The translations under genes were made by a program, and so were the position numbers. A model generated the notes under the pieces. The model saw nothing but the letters and a program-made list of their open reading frames with translations. It made no database searches and had not been told where the DNA came from. 43,112 bases of DNA from an uncultured Verrucomicrobiales bacterium (GTDB lineage Bacteria > Verrucomicrobiota > Verrucomicrobiia > Verrucomicrobiales > Akkermansiaceae). Positions 1 to 7,051 of the stretch are shown here, piece by piece. The stretch's first letter is position 1. Each line of letters begins with the position of its first letter. The stretch lies in the NCBI GenBank assembly GCA_937934595.1, contig CALGZA010000107.1, positions 1 through 43,112 of the forward strand, given 5' to 3'.

Positions 1-120
1 TACCTGAAACAAGTCCTGACGCACTTGCCCGCAAACCCGACCCAAGCTGAAGCCGCCAGCCTAACACCCAGAGCTATCGCCAAAACCCAAAAACGGCACC
101 CAAAAGCATCCAGTCAATAA
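1..120 (+). CDS. IS66-type transposase, C-terminal tail (partial, 5' end outside window)
   Basis: The frame is open from base 1 to a TAA at 118-120, giving 39 codons. The segment YLKQVLTHLP matches the conserved end of IS66 TnpC transposases (the IS66 C-terminal element, usually of the form YLxxVLxxLP), which normally lies within about 40 residues of the stop. The remaining tail, rich in Ala, Thr and Lys, is not conserved. The catalytic DDE domain would lie to the left, outside the window, so intactness cannot be judged. Confidence 0.68.
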   Translation, partial: YLKQVLTHLPANPTQAEAASLTPRAIAKTQKRHPKASSQ

Positions 121-141
121 GGAGAAATATGTGACGCTTAC
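1..141 (+). mobile_element. Right end of an IS66-family insertion sequence (partial)
   Basis: The window opens inside an insertion sequence. A transposase tail ends at 120, and 10 bases later the sequence gtgacgcttac ends at 141. Read inward from that end it is GTAAGCGTCAC, which fits the GTAA-starting terminal inverted repeats known for IS66 elements. If this is the true tip, the next bases, agttgtta (142-149), would be one copy of the 8-bp target duplication typical of the family. The left end is outside the window, so neither the repeat pair nor the duplication can be confirmed. Confidence 0.68.
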
Positions 142-227
142 AGTTGTTAGATGAATTTAGGAAATCTTTAATTCTGCAAATTGAGGTTGGCGGAGGTTGC
201 CTTACGGTGAACACAGTCGGCAACAAA

Positions 228-258
228 CAAAAAAGTTCCTTGCCGAGACAAGGAACTT
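228..258 (-). terminator. Rho-independent terminator of the PEP-CTERM operon
   Basis: There is a perfect 10-bp stem, aagttccttg (233-242) with caaggaactt (249-258), and a 6-base loop. On the minus strand it is followed by a T-rich tract. It lies 30 bases past the stop of the minus-strand gene ending at 288. Confidence 0.8.
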
Positions 259-287
259 GAAAAGATAAAAAAGTAAAAATTTATAAA

Positions 288-881
288 TTATGATCGTCTG
301 CGGCGTAGCGCAAATCCTAGTAACCCACCAGAAAAGAGCAAAGCCGAAGTAGGCTCAGGAACTATAACTACAAATTCCGCTGTCTGAGTGTTACCAAATA
401 AGTTGTTAAAACTAACATTCTCACCTTCTTTGGGTAATATCCATGTGCTATCTCTAGCAACACCATAAATATCACCAGTATTTAACGTGACACCTGTTCC
501 AGTTAAATCAGGAAACCATATCATCGCCACATTTTGACCAGCAAACGCATCGTTTGCTAAAGGCGTTGAACTAAGATCATAAGGACCTGCTCCTGATGCA
601 ACAAATCCTGTACCTGGTGCAAGAGGAAAAGGCTGTGATTCACCTGCGTCAAGTACGAAATATTTGCCATTACCTATAGTCTGCCCTATACTAACGGTAT
701 CTCCCATGACAATGTCTTCAAAAGAGTCATTGTTAAAAGCTACCAGCAGTGCATAAGTGTTAGGTGAAGTTAATTCTACTCCATTTTCATCGCCTAAATT
801 TGTGACGGTGGCATCAGTTATGGTTATCGTTGCATTGGCTGTCAACAGAGTTGATGCTAGCAAAAAAGCTATTTTTTTCAT
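288..881 (-). CDS. PEP-CTERM sorting-domain protein
   Basis: This is a 197-residue secreted protein. It has a Sec signal peptide (Lys-Lys at 2-3, hydrophobic core to about residue 17) and a body rich in Thr, Gly, Asn and Asp. It ends in a canonical PEP-CTERM signal at about 174-197: VPEP, a hydrophobic span, then the tail RRRRS. Known PEP-CTERM proteins are exported and processed by exosortase/archaeosortase-like enzymes in exopolysaccharide-making Gram-negatives, and many Verrucomicrobiota encode dozens. The body (residues 18-173) matches no enzyme I know. The start lies 9 bp after the stop of the TIGR02597-like gene, so the two are probably co-transcribed, and a strong terminator follows. 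Its exact role is unknown; surface or matrix attachment is inferred from the sorting signal. Confidence 0.88.
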   Translation of the reverse strand: MKKIAFLLASTLLTANATITITDATVTNLGDENGVELTSPNTYALLVAFNNDSFEDIVMGDTVSIGQTIGNGKYFVLDAGESQPFPLAPGTGFVASGAGPYDLSSTPLANDAFAGQNVAMIWFPDLTGTGVTLNTGDIYGVARDSTWILPKEGENVSFNNLFGNTQTAEFVVIVPEPTSALLFSGGLLGFALRRRRS

Positions 882-890
882 ATTATCATT

Positions 891-2018
891 TTATTCCGCA
901 AACGGATTATACGGTAGTGTTGTTTGATGTTGTTTCTTATCATTGGCAGTTTCAGAGGACTTTCTAACTATAAACGCTGAACCTGCTGCTAAATTTATTT
1001 GTGCCGGATTTACTAAACCACCAAGAGGATTAGAGGTATCAACCCATCCACTTCCAGTTATAAATACATAAGAATTTTTAGGTGCTTTGTTAAATCCTTG
1101 CTCATCATTATCGAAAACTAAAAGACGATCGCCGTCAACAGTTAAAACATTCGATGTAGATTTGAATGCTGCTGATGAATCTAGACCTGTTTCAGAAAGT
1201 TTAACATCTACGGGAAAGCCAAAAGCAACATGACTATCCTGCTCGATCACGTTACTAGTAAGTAATAATTTAGAATCGGTTAGAGGCACATCACCAACTA
1301 GATTCTTGGAAACATCTGCATTAGTCAGATTACGCATCATATAAAAAGAATTCCTAGGAAGCACTACATCCTTAACCTGACCTGCTAGCAAATTAGACTT
1401 ATCCACCCAGCCTGTGCCGGTGATAAATTGATAAGTATGGTCCGATGCTATATTTACTCCATCTACATTATTGGGTTTAGTTTGAATACTTGAGCCTGAT
1501 TGCAATACACTAGTAATCTGAGGAAACCCATCACCATTAGGAAACAGTGTATCTAAAGTCCAATGAGGCCTAATTACAAAACTGTCATTTGAAGATGATC
1601 CAAGTAGAGCCTGAACACTCTGATTCCCGTCCTGAGCTAGAGTAATGGATGTTGTACCATTGGATACAACGTCGAAAGATCTGCCTTCAAGAACACCAGT
1701 AGTAAAAAGTAGATAGTATTTTTCCTGCTGGCTTCCATCTGCATACTGCAAAGCATTAGCAGTTAAATCTGCGCTGGAAATATTCACTACGTTACCAGAA
1801 ACACTGGCTACTGCACCACTAAAAACCCTAGGTCTATCCATAGGTAACGAAAACGCAGTATCTGACTGAGCCTTAAATGTTAACTTAACATATCCTACAG
1901 GAGCAGTAACTTCCGCACTGGCAGTCTGGCCAACAGTAGTTAGCGCAATTAAACCAGCCACAGAACAAGCCGTTAATTTAGTTATGATATTCTTTTTTGT
2001 ATAATTATTATTTTTCAT
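891..2018 (-). CDS. TIGR02597-like secreted protein
   Basis: I chose the start at 2018 (375 residues) because it places a signal peptide at the N-terminus: a Lys-rich start, a hydrophobic stretch at about 16-34 and an Ala-Ser-Ala cleavage region. A longer frame begins at 2084. The layout resembles the verrucomicrobial family TIGR02597, including the motif HWTLDTLFP. Two blocks of about 40 residues repeat internally, at roughly 195-235 and 325-365, each with a FITGxGWVDxSN core followed by a hydrophobic segment and an Arg. This suggests a duplicated beta-rich module. No catalytic motif is visible and the family's function is not known to me. It is the first gene of a pair with the PEP-CTERM gene, so the two surface proteins may act together (inference). 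Unlike most of the window, this region lacks strong C-over-G skew. Confidence 0.72.
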   Translation of the reverse strand: MKNNNYTKKNIITKLTACSVAGLIALTTVGQTASAEVTAPVGYVKLTFKAQSDTAFSLPMDRPRVFSGAVASVSGNVVNISSADLTANALQYADGSQQEKYYLLFTTGVLEGRSFDVVSNGTTSITLAQDGNQSVQALLGSSSNDSFVIRPHWTLDTLFPNGDGFPQITSVLQSGSSIQTKPNNVDGVNIASDHTYQFITGTGWVDKSNLLAGQVKDVVLPRNSFYMMRNLTNADVSKNLVGDVPLTDSKLLLTSNVIEQDSHVAFGFPVDVKLSETGLDSSAAFKSTSNVLTVDGDRLLVFDNDEQGFNKAPKNSYVFITGSGWVDTSNPLGGLVNPAQINLAAGSAFIVRKSSETANDKKQHQTTLPYNPFAE

Positions 2019-2084
2019 TGTTTTGTAATTTAGCGGTTGAGAGAAATATGTGCTAACACACCTAACGTTTTGTAATATGAACAT

Positions 2085-2090
2085 ATTATA
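2085..2090 (-). promoter_or_regulatory. Possible -10 element for the TIGR02597/PEP-CTERM pair
   Basis: On the minus strand this hexamer reads TATAAT, 67 bases before the chosen start at 2018. I see no convincing -35 element at the usual spacing, so the call rests on the -10 match and position only. Confidence 0.35.
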
Positions 2091-2131
2091 GCATTTCGCA
2101 AGATATAAAACTAATATTTTTTCACTTTATC

Positions 2132-2150
2132 TGTGGTACATGGTACCACA
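2132..2150. promoter_or_regulatory. Perfect palindrome, operator-like
   Basis: tgtggtac-atg-gtaccaca is an inverted repeat with perfect 8-bp arms and a 3-base centre. It sits about 42 bases upstream of the possible -10 of the TIGR02597-like gene and about 90 bases past the end of the gene at 2242. There is no T-tract, so it fits a dimeric regulator's site better than a terminator. The binding protein is unknown. Confidence 0.4.
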
Positions 2151-2241
2151 AGGATTCACTATTCAAAAATCAAATTCCCTTAAGCATAAAAAAAGAACCC
2201 TTTTAAAAAAAAATCACATACTTGCCCATTGTTTCTCATTA

Positions 2242-2613
2242 TTACAAAGCATCCTCATAGTATTCCTGAAGCTGATCCGGTAAATCAACCAAAATAATAG
2301 GCAACTCTGACTCTATTTCCTCCAAATGACCTAGCTCCACCTCGTTAAGCTCCTGATCCACTGATGTATGACTGCACCATTGACTAGACTGAAATAAGTC
2401 AAGCAACGCATGCGCCCCTACCTCATCCAGCGACTTTAGCAACCCGTCATGATTCAAAGAACTGACCCAGAAGCCATGCAAGCCCTCCTCTTCAGTAATC
2501 GTAACCACCTCAACAGCATTAACTATATGCTTCTCCACATCACTAAGTTTCCTCTCTGGCTCATTTTCCACGCTCTCAAGTAGCTCCTCTATCGCTTCAC
2601 TAAAATCTAACAT
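2242..2613 (-). CDS. Small acidic protein, possibly DUF4375-like
   Basis: A 123-residue cytosolic protein with no signal peptide or membrane span. It is very acidic (many Glu and Asp) and mostly helical by composition. The middle part, with GFWVSS followed by a Leu-Asp-Glu-Val-Gly-Ala-His-Ala segment, resembles the pattern of DUF4375 (DMP19-like) proteins, which have a Gly-Phe-aromatic motif and then an Ile/Val-Gly-Ala helix. The match is from memory and weak. The plus strand over the gene is C-rich like the rest of the backbone, which supports it as a resident gene. It stands alone between the palindrome and a 364-bp gap. Function unknown. Confidence 0.6.
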   Translation of the reverse strand: MLDFSEAIEELLESVENEPERKLSDVEKHIVNAVEVVTITEEEGLHGFWVSSLNHDGLLKSLDEVGAHALLDLFQSSQWCSHTSVDQELNEVELGHLEEIESELPIILVDLPDQLQEYYEDAL

Positions 2614-2977
2614 AATTGATGGCGCTATTCGTCTTTCGTAGGAGAAGTTTTGTCAAACAGATTTTAAAAATTATACCACACATTAAAAAACAGGACACAG
2701 CCACCGAGTAATCCCTGACTTCACTGACACCAGATAATGAAACAAATAAGTCAAATAACTGATTAGGTTTTATTACCATCAAGGAGCAACAAAAAATAAT
2801 GCAGGCATCATAGCTGAAAAATTACGTATAAAGTAACAAAGCCCCCCCCCCCAGATCCACTCAGAATGTGAAACACGTTCTAAAACACCGCATATCATCA
2901 TTTACCTGCCTTGTTCTACAGAGTATTATACAGCACATCAAAACACCTCAACAGACATCACAACCTCCCCCGAGACA
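2614..2977. other. Gene-poor stretch
   Basis: I see no supported gene here. A 60-codon minus-strand frame at 2600-2782 overlaps the start of the preceding gene by 14 bp and shows no family signal, so I do not call it. The notable element is the C homopolymer listed separately. Confidence 0.5.
2842..2852. repeat. Homopolymer run of 11 C
   Basis: Eleven C in a row in a non-coding stretch, about 125 bases past the stop of the minus-strand gene at 2978. Such tracts are prone to slippage and to sequencing error, so its exact length is uncertain. Confidence 0.9.
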
Positions 2978-3253
2978 CTACCCTTTGCCAGGAGGTGTTC
3001 TATGATCGCCAAAATACTTCTCACTTCTATAGCGCAACCACACCCTCAAAACCTGAGGAACCTTTTCCCGCTGCTCCCTAGTAAGCATCTCATAAAGCCC
3101 AATAGCCCGCTCACGCTCACGCCTACAAGATTTATTATTATGTGCATCCCAGTGACGACGCGCCATACGTATCCTACGATTCACCTCCTTAACAAGCTCC
3201 TTCCCTACCAGGGGTTTATTGAGCTTTTTCCGGATATTCTTTTTAGCAGGCAC
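2978..3253 (-). CDS. Small basic conserved-type hypothetical protein
   Basis: A 91-residue, strongly basic protein. Lys and Arg are concentrated in residues 4-12 and in a helix of the type RRERERAIGLYEMLTREQ, followed by a Val-Leu-Arg-Trp-Leu-Arg-Tyr-Arg segment. No signal peptide or zinc motif is present. The charge suggests binding to nucleic acid or the ribosome, but that is only inference. It is divergent from dapL, with 108 bp between the starts, and that gap would hold both promoters. The coding strand is G-rich, as expected for a minus-strand resident gene here. I recall similar short proteins in Verrucomicrobiota but cannot name a family. Confidence 0.6.
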   Translation of the reverse strand: MPAKKNIRKKLNKPLVGKELVKEVNRRIRMARRHWDAHNNKSCRRERERAIGLYEMLTREQREKVPQVLRVWLRYRSEKYFGDHRTPPGKG

Positions 3254-3361
3254 TCACATATAATAGCCATAAACAACAAAACCGTAAACGCTTAATATTT
3301 GATCTCGGAAATCTCGATTTCCGCTTGCATATCGGCCAAATTCGTCAAATATCCGTCAACC

Positions 3362-4591
3362 ATGGCAAGAATCAACGACAATTTCTTAAAACTAAAGGCA
3401 GGATATCTTTTCCCTGAAATCGGCAGACGCGTTGGCGCATTCACACAAGCTAACCCTGATAAAGCAGCATCACTCATAAAGTGCGGCATCGGTGACGTCA
3501 CCGAAGCTCTTCCAGAAGCAGTCCGCGAAGCCATGCACAAAGCAGTAGACGAGCTAGGTAACCGCGACACCTTCCGCGGATACGGCCCAGAACAAGGCTA
3601 CGACTTCCTCAGAGAAGCTATCGCTGACAACTGCTACGTTAACCTAAACATCAGCGCAGACGACATCTTCATCTCAGACGGCTCAAAATGTGACTCCGGA
3701 AACATCCTAGACATATTCGGCCAAGATAATAAAATAGCCATCACTGACCCCGTCTACCCAGTCTACGTAGACACTAACGTCATGATCGGAAACACAGGCG
3801 ATGCAGACGAAAACGGACGCTACGAAGGCCTTGTTTACCTGCCATGCACCGCAGAAAATAACTTTGTCCCCGCTATACCAGATGAAAAAGTAGACATCAT
3901 CTACCTCTGCTACCCCAATAATCCATCAGGCGCATCAGCCACCCGCGAACAGCTCGCAGCATGGGTTAACTACGCAAAAGCTAACGACGCCATCATCCTC
4001 TACGATGCCGCCTATGAAGCATTTATCCAAGACCCAGACGTCCCCCGCTCCATCTACGAAATCGAAGGCGCACACGACTGTGCCCTCGAATTCCGCTCAT
4101 TCTCTAAAAATGGCGGCTTCACAGGCGTTCGTTGCGGATACATTACCATACCAGATTCGGTCACAGGCGCCTCAGCCAGCGGCGAGCGCATCTCAATCAA
4201 ACAGCTCTGGTCACGACGCACCTCCACTAAGTTTAACGGCGCCTCATACCCCGTCCAGCGCGGCGCAGAAGCTATCTTCTCAGAGGCTGGTAAAAAACAA
4301 GTAGCAGAACTCGTAGCACACTATATGGGCAATGCCAAACTACTCCGTGAAGCATGCTCCGAAATAGGACTCAACGTCTTCGGCGGCGAAAACGCTCCAT
4401 ACGTATGGGTCGCTTGCCCAGAAGGACTCACCAGCTGGGACATGTTCGACAAAATGCTAGAAGAAGCTAACGTCGTCATCACACCTGGATCAGGATTCGG
4501 AGCCGCAGGTGAAGGATACTTCCGTATCTCAGCATTCAACTCACGTGAAAACGTCATCGAAGTCTGCACCAGACTCAAAAATCACCTCTAA
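3362..4591 (+). CDS. dapL: LL-diaminopimelate aminotransferase
   Basis: This PLP enzyme converts tetrahydrodipicolinate and glutamate to LL-diaminopimelate and 2-oxoglutarate in one step, bypassing the succinylase or acetylase routes to lysine and peptidoglycan. The 409 residues from the start at 3362 (MARIND...) match the usual length of about 410. The frame extends upstream to 3299, but family proteins begin at this point. Visible motifs are the N-terminal [10 protein letters not shown], the cofactor region [20 protein letters not shown], and [10 protein letters not shown] with the Schiff-base lysine at residue 249. The C-terminal domain carries [17 protein letters not shown] with the substrate-carboxylate Arg. 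There is no Shine-Dalgarno sequence before the ATG. It probably stands alone: a transporter ATPase gene follows after 70 bp. Confidence 0.97.
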   Translation: MARINDNFLKLKAGYLFPEIGRRVGAFTQANPDKAASLIKCGIGDVTEALPEAVREAMHKAVDELGNRDTFRGYGPEQGYDFLREAIADNCYVNLNISADDIFISDGSKCDSGNILDIFGQDNKIAITDPVYPVYVDTNVMIGNTGDADENGRYEGLVYLPCTAENNFVPAIPDEKVDIIYLCYPNNPSGASATREQLAAWVNYAKANDAIILYDAAYEAFIQDPDVPRSIYEIEGAHDCALEFRSFSKNGGFTGVRCGYITIPDSVTGASASGERISIKQLWSRRTSTKFNGASYPVQRGAEAIFSEAGKKQVAELVAHYMGNAKLLREACSEIGLNVFGGENAPYVWVACPEGLTSWDMFDKMLEEANVVITPGSGFGAAGEGYFRISAFNSRENVIEVCTRLKNHL

Positions 4592-4661
4592 GCTACAACA
4601 ATAGCAGCTCAAATTCAAAAAACACCTCCACAAACCAACTCACAAACCAAAACCTAAACAA

Positions 4662-5636
4662 ATGGCTATCCTAGAAGTCTCAAACCTCACCACCAGATTC
4701 CACACCAGAAACGGTATCGTGCACGCCGTCGAAGATGTCTCTTTCTCAGTGGATAAAGGTGAAACTCTTGGTATAGTCGGTGAGTCAGGTTCAGGTAAGT
4801 CGGTGAGCTGCTACTCCCTCCTCGGACTCATCCCCACCCCTCCAGGAAAAATCCACTCAGGGAAAGCCATATTTGACGGCTCAGACCTCATCCAAGCCAG
4901 CGCCAGCCAACTACGTAAAATCCGCGGCAAACGAGTATCCATGATCTTCCAAGACCCCATGACCTCGTTAAACCCATACCTCAAGATCTCCACTCAGCTC
5001 ACCGAACCACTAGCAATCCATGAAGGAATCAAAGGCAAAGCAGCACTCCACAAAGCCATCGACGCTCTCGCTGAAGTAGGCATTCCAGAACCCGAAAAAA
5101 GAATCCAGTCCTACCCTCACGAGTTCTCAGGAGGTATGCGCCAGCGCGTCATGATCGCCATGGCCCTCATCACCAGACCAGAGCTCCTCATCTGTGACGA
5201 GCCTACCACTGCACTCGATGTCACCGTTCAAAAACAAGTCCTAGATCTCATAAAAGATAGACAAAATGAGCTCGGCACAGCTGTCATATTAGTCACCCAC
5301 GACCTAGCAGTAGTCAAACAAACGTGTGATAAAGTCAACGTCATGTACTCAGGCAGAATCGTCGAAAGTGCTCCAGCTAACGCCCTTTTCGCAAACCCAA
5401 TGCACGCCTACACCAGAGCCCTCCTTCAGTCTATCCCTGCCACTCATAAGAAAGGCGAAGAGCTATTTACCATACCTGGCCTGCCTCCAGTCCTCACTTC
5501 ACCACCTAAAGGTTGCGCATTCTCGCCAAGAAACACCCTCGGAAACAAAGAACTCTGTATCCAAGACCACCACCCCAAACTCGTGGAAAAAACCCCACAG
5601 CACTTCGTCCAGGACTGCGAAGGCTGCCTCTGCTAA
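4662..5636 (+). CDS. Peptide ABC transporter ATP-binding protein (OppD/DppD type)
   Basis: This 324-residue cytoplasmic ATPase would power a dipeptide/oligopeptide or nickel-type importer. It shows Walker A GESGSGKS (40-47), the Q-loop Gln at about 97, signature FSGGMRQRV (155-163), Walker B LLICDEP (175-181) and an H-loop THD. The C-terminal 90 residues are the oligopeptide/dipeptide transporter C-domain with GLPP, GCAFSPR and a Cys-containing tail. Its length fits OppD/DppD. No permease, binding protein or second ATPase (OppF) is adjacent, so in this window it is an orphan and its partners must be elsewhere. The downstream PhoD-like gene is 30 bp away and may be co-transcribed. Confidence 0.92.
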   Translation: MAILEVSNLTTRFHTRNGIVHAVEDVSFSVDKGETLGIVGESGSGKSVSCYSLLGLIPTPPGKIHSGKAIFDGSDLIQASASQLRKIRGKRVSMIFQDPMTSLNPYLKISTQLTEPLAIHEGIKGKAALHKAIDALAEVGIPEPEKRIQSYPHEFSGGMRQRVMIAMALITRPELLICDEPTTALDVTVQKQVLDLIKDRQNELGTAVILVTHDLAVVKQTCDKVNVMYSGRIVESAPANALFANPMHAYTRALLQSIPATHKKGEELFTIPGLPPVLTSPPKGCAFSPRNTLGNKELCIQDHHPKLVEKTPQHFVQDCEGCLC

Positions 5637-5666
5637 CCCCAAACCATGCTCCCTCAACTTAAAAGC

Positions 5667-6713
5667 ATGAAAAACATCTTCATCATCCTCACTCTCTGCG
5701 CATCAATCGTCGCAGCAAAAGAACCCCCCTCTCAACAATCAAATACAAACACCACCCTCACAAGAATAGCCTGCGGATCCTGCTTCAAACCAAACTACCG
5801 CACTGCCAATAAAATCTGGCAAACCATCGCCTCCACAAAACCTCAAATCTTCCTATTCATGGGAGACAACATCTACGGAGACACCCATGACATGGACGTC
5901 TTACGCGCCAAATACAAAGCACTTACAGAACTTCCCGAATACGCCAAATTCTCGAAACAACACAAAATCATCCCAACCTGGGACGACCACGACTACGGCA
6001 AAAACGATGCCGGTGCAGAATACCCACAAAAAGCCCAATCACAAAAAATCTTCCTAGACACTTTCGGATTCCCTCATAACCACCCCGCAAGAAAACGCAA
6101 AGGAATCTACCATACTCACACCCAAGGAAAAACTGGACAACTCACTCAAATCATCAACCTAGATACCCGCTACCACCGCAGCCCACTCGATCGCAGAAAA
6201 GTCGGTAGACGCAAAAAATACTTCCCCATCACAGACCCTAAAGCAACCATACTAGGAACCGAACAATGGAAATGGCTAGAAGCACAGCTACTCAAACCCG
6301 CAGACCTACGCATCATCGTCTCCAGTATCCAAATCATCTCCAAAGAACACATCTACGAAAAATGGGAAAATATCCCAGCAGAAAGAACCCGCTTCATCCA
6401 GCTACTCAAGAAATCAAACGTAAAACGCCTCATCCTCCTCAGCGGTGACCGCCACCTAGCTGAACTTTCTAAACTCACCCCAAAAGAAACAGGGCTCAAT
6501 TTCAACCTTATAGAAATGACATCCAGTGGACTCACTCATGCCGGTGCCCCAAGAGCTAAAAACCAACACCGCATCCCAGGAAGCTACTCAAATAAAATCA
6601 ACTTCGGCACCTTAGAAATCGACTGGTCAAACAAAATCCCCACCGTCACCCTATCCATACGTGACAGAAATGCCAAAGCCATCAGCACAACCACAACCAA
6701 CTTCAAAGAATAA
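5667..6713 (+). CDS. PhoD-like metallophosphatase, secreted
   Basis: I chose the start at 5667 (348 residues) because it gives a clean Sec signal peptide (MKNIFIILTLCASIVAA). The frame itself opens at 5646. Motifs follow the PhoD/alkaline phosphatase D fold: GSCFKPNY, MGDNIYGDT with metal-binding Asp and Asn, TWDDHDYGKNDAG, and late in the protein SGDRHLAEL with a metal-binding His. The Ca/Fe-dependent members cleave phosphodiesters and phosphomonoesters outside the inner membrane. The N-terminal beta domain of Bacillus PhoD is absent, as in many short bacterial relatives. The substrate cannot be read from sequence. Lys, Thr, His and Asn are abundant, as expected from the C/A-rich coding strand. 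Confidence 0.87.
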   Translation: MKNIFIILTLCASIVAAKEPPSQQSNTNTTLTRIACGSCFKPNYRTANKIWQTIASTKPQIFLFMGDNIYGDTHDMDVLRAKYKALTELPEYAKFSKQHKIIPTWDDHDYGKNDAGAEYPQKAQSQKIFLDTFGFPHNHPARKRKGIYHTHTQGKTGQLTQIINLDTRYHRSPLDRRKVGRRKKYFPITDPKATILGTEQWKWLEAQLLKPADLRIIVSSIQIISKEHIYEKWENIPAERTRFIQLLKKSNVKRLILLSGDRHLAELSKLTPKETGLNFNLIEMTSSGLTHAGAPRAKNQHRIPGSYSNKINFGTLEIDWSNKIPTVTLSIRDRNAKAISTTTTNFKE

Positions 6714-6989
6714 AAGAACAATCTATCCCCCTCCACTAAATCAATACAGAAAAATACCAATATCACCTCTCTTTCCATCTAATACCATTTGAACTGTTAG
6801 AATGGATTGATAGCACAACAAGATAGCAAGAGTAGCAAGGCAAGAGGAAAGCGAATAGTGGTCTATGCATCTGACAAATAACGAAGCTAATCTTGATAGA
6901 TTGTTTTGCTCTTCAAAAAATCAGCTCTGCTGCTCCCAAATGTATTAAAACCACTATCAACCCATAATAACTGTAAAAAACGAGTAACT
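6714..6989. other. Non-coding gap between convergent genes
   Basis: This stretch is AT-rich and lies between the PhoD-like gene and the clpC terminator. I find no open frame with support, no tRNA fold, and no clear terminator for the plus-strand gene. Confidence 0.5.
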
Positions 6990-7026
6990 AACAAATAAAA
7001 AAGCCACTCAACTCAATGAGTGACTT
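6990..7026 (-). terminator. Rho-independent terminator of mcsA-mcsB-clpC
   Basis: A 10-bp stem, aagccactca (7001-7010) with tgagtgactt (7017-7026), contains one G-U pair and a 6-base loop. On the minus strand it runs into a T-rich tract. It lies 25 bases past the clpC stop. Confidence 0.8.
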
Positions 7027-7051
7027 AAGATCAAATAAACGTAAACCTCCC

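Noticed and set aside
2600-2782. 60-codon minus-strand frame
   Set aside because: It overlaps the start of the preceding gene by 14 bp and shows no signal peptide or family motif; I cannot support it.
6780-6960. Possible tRNA or small RNA in the gap after the PhoD-like gene
   Set aside because: I found no cloverleaf, TTCGA arm or CCA end on either strand.
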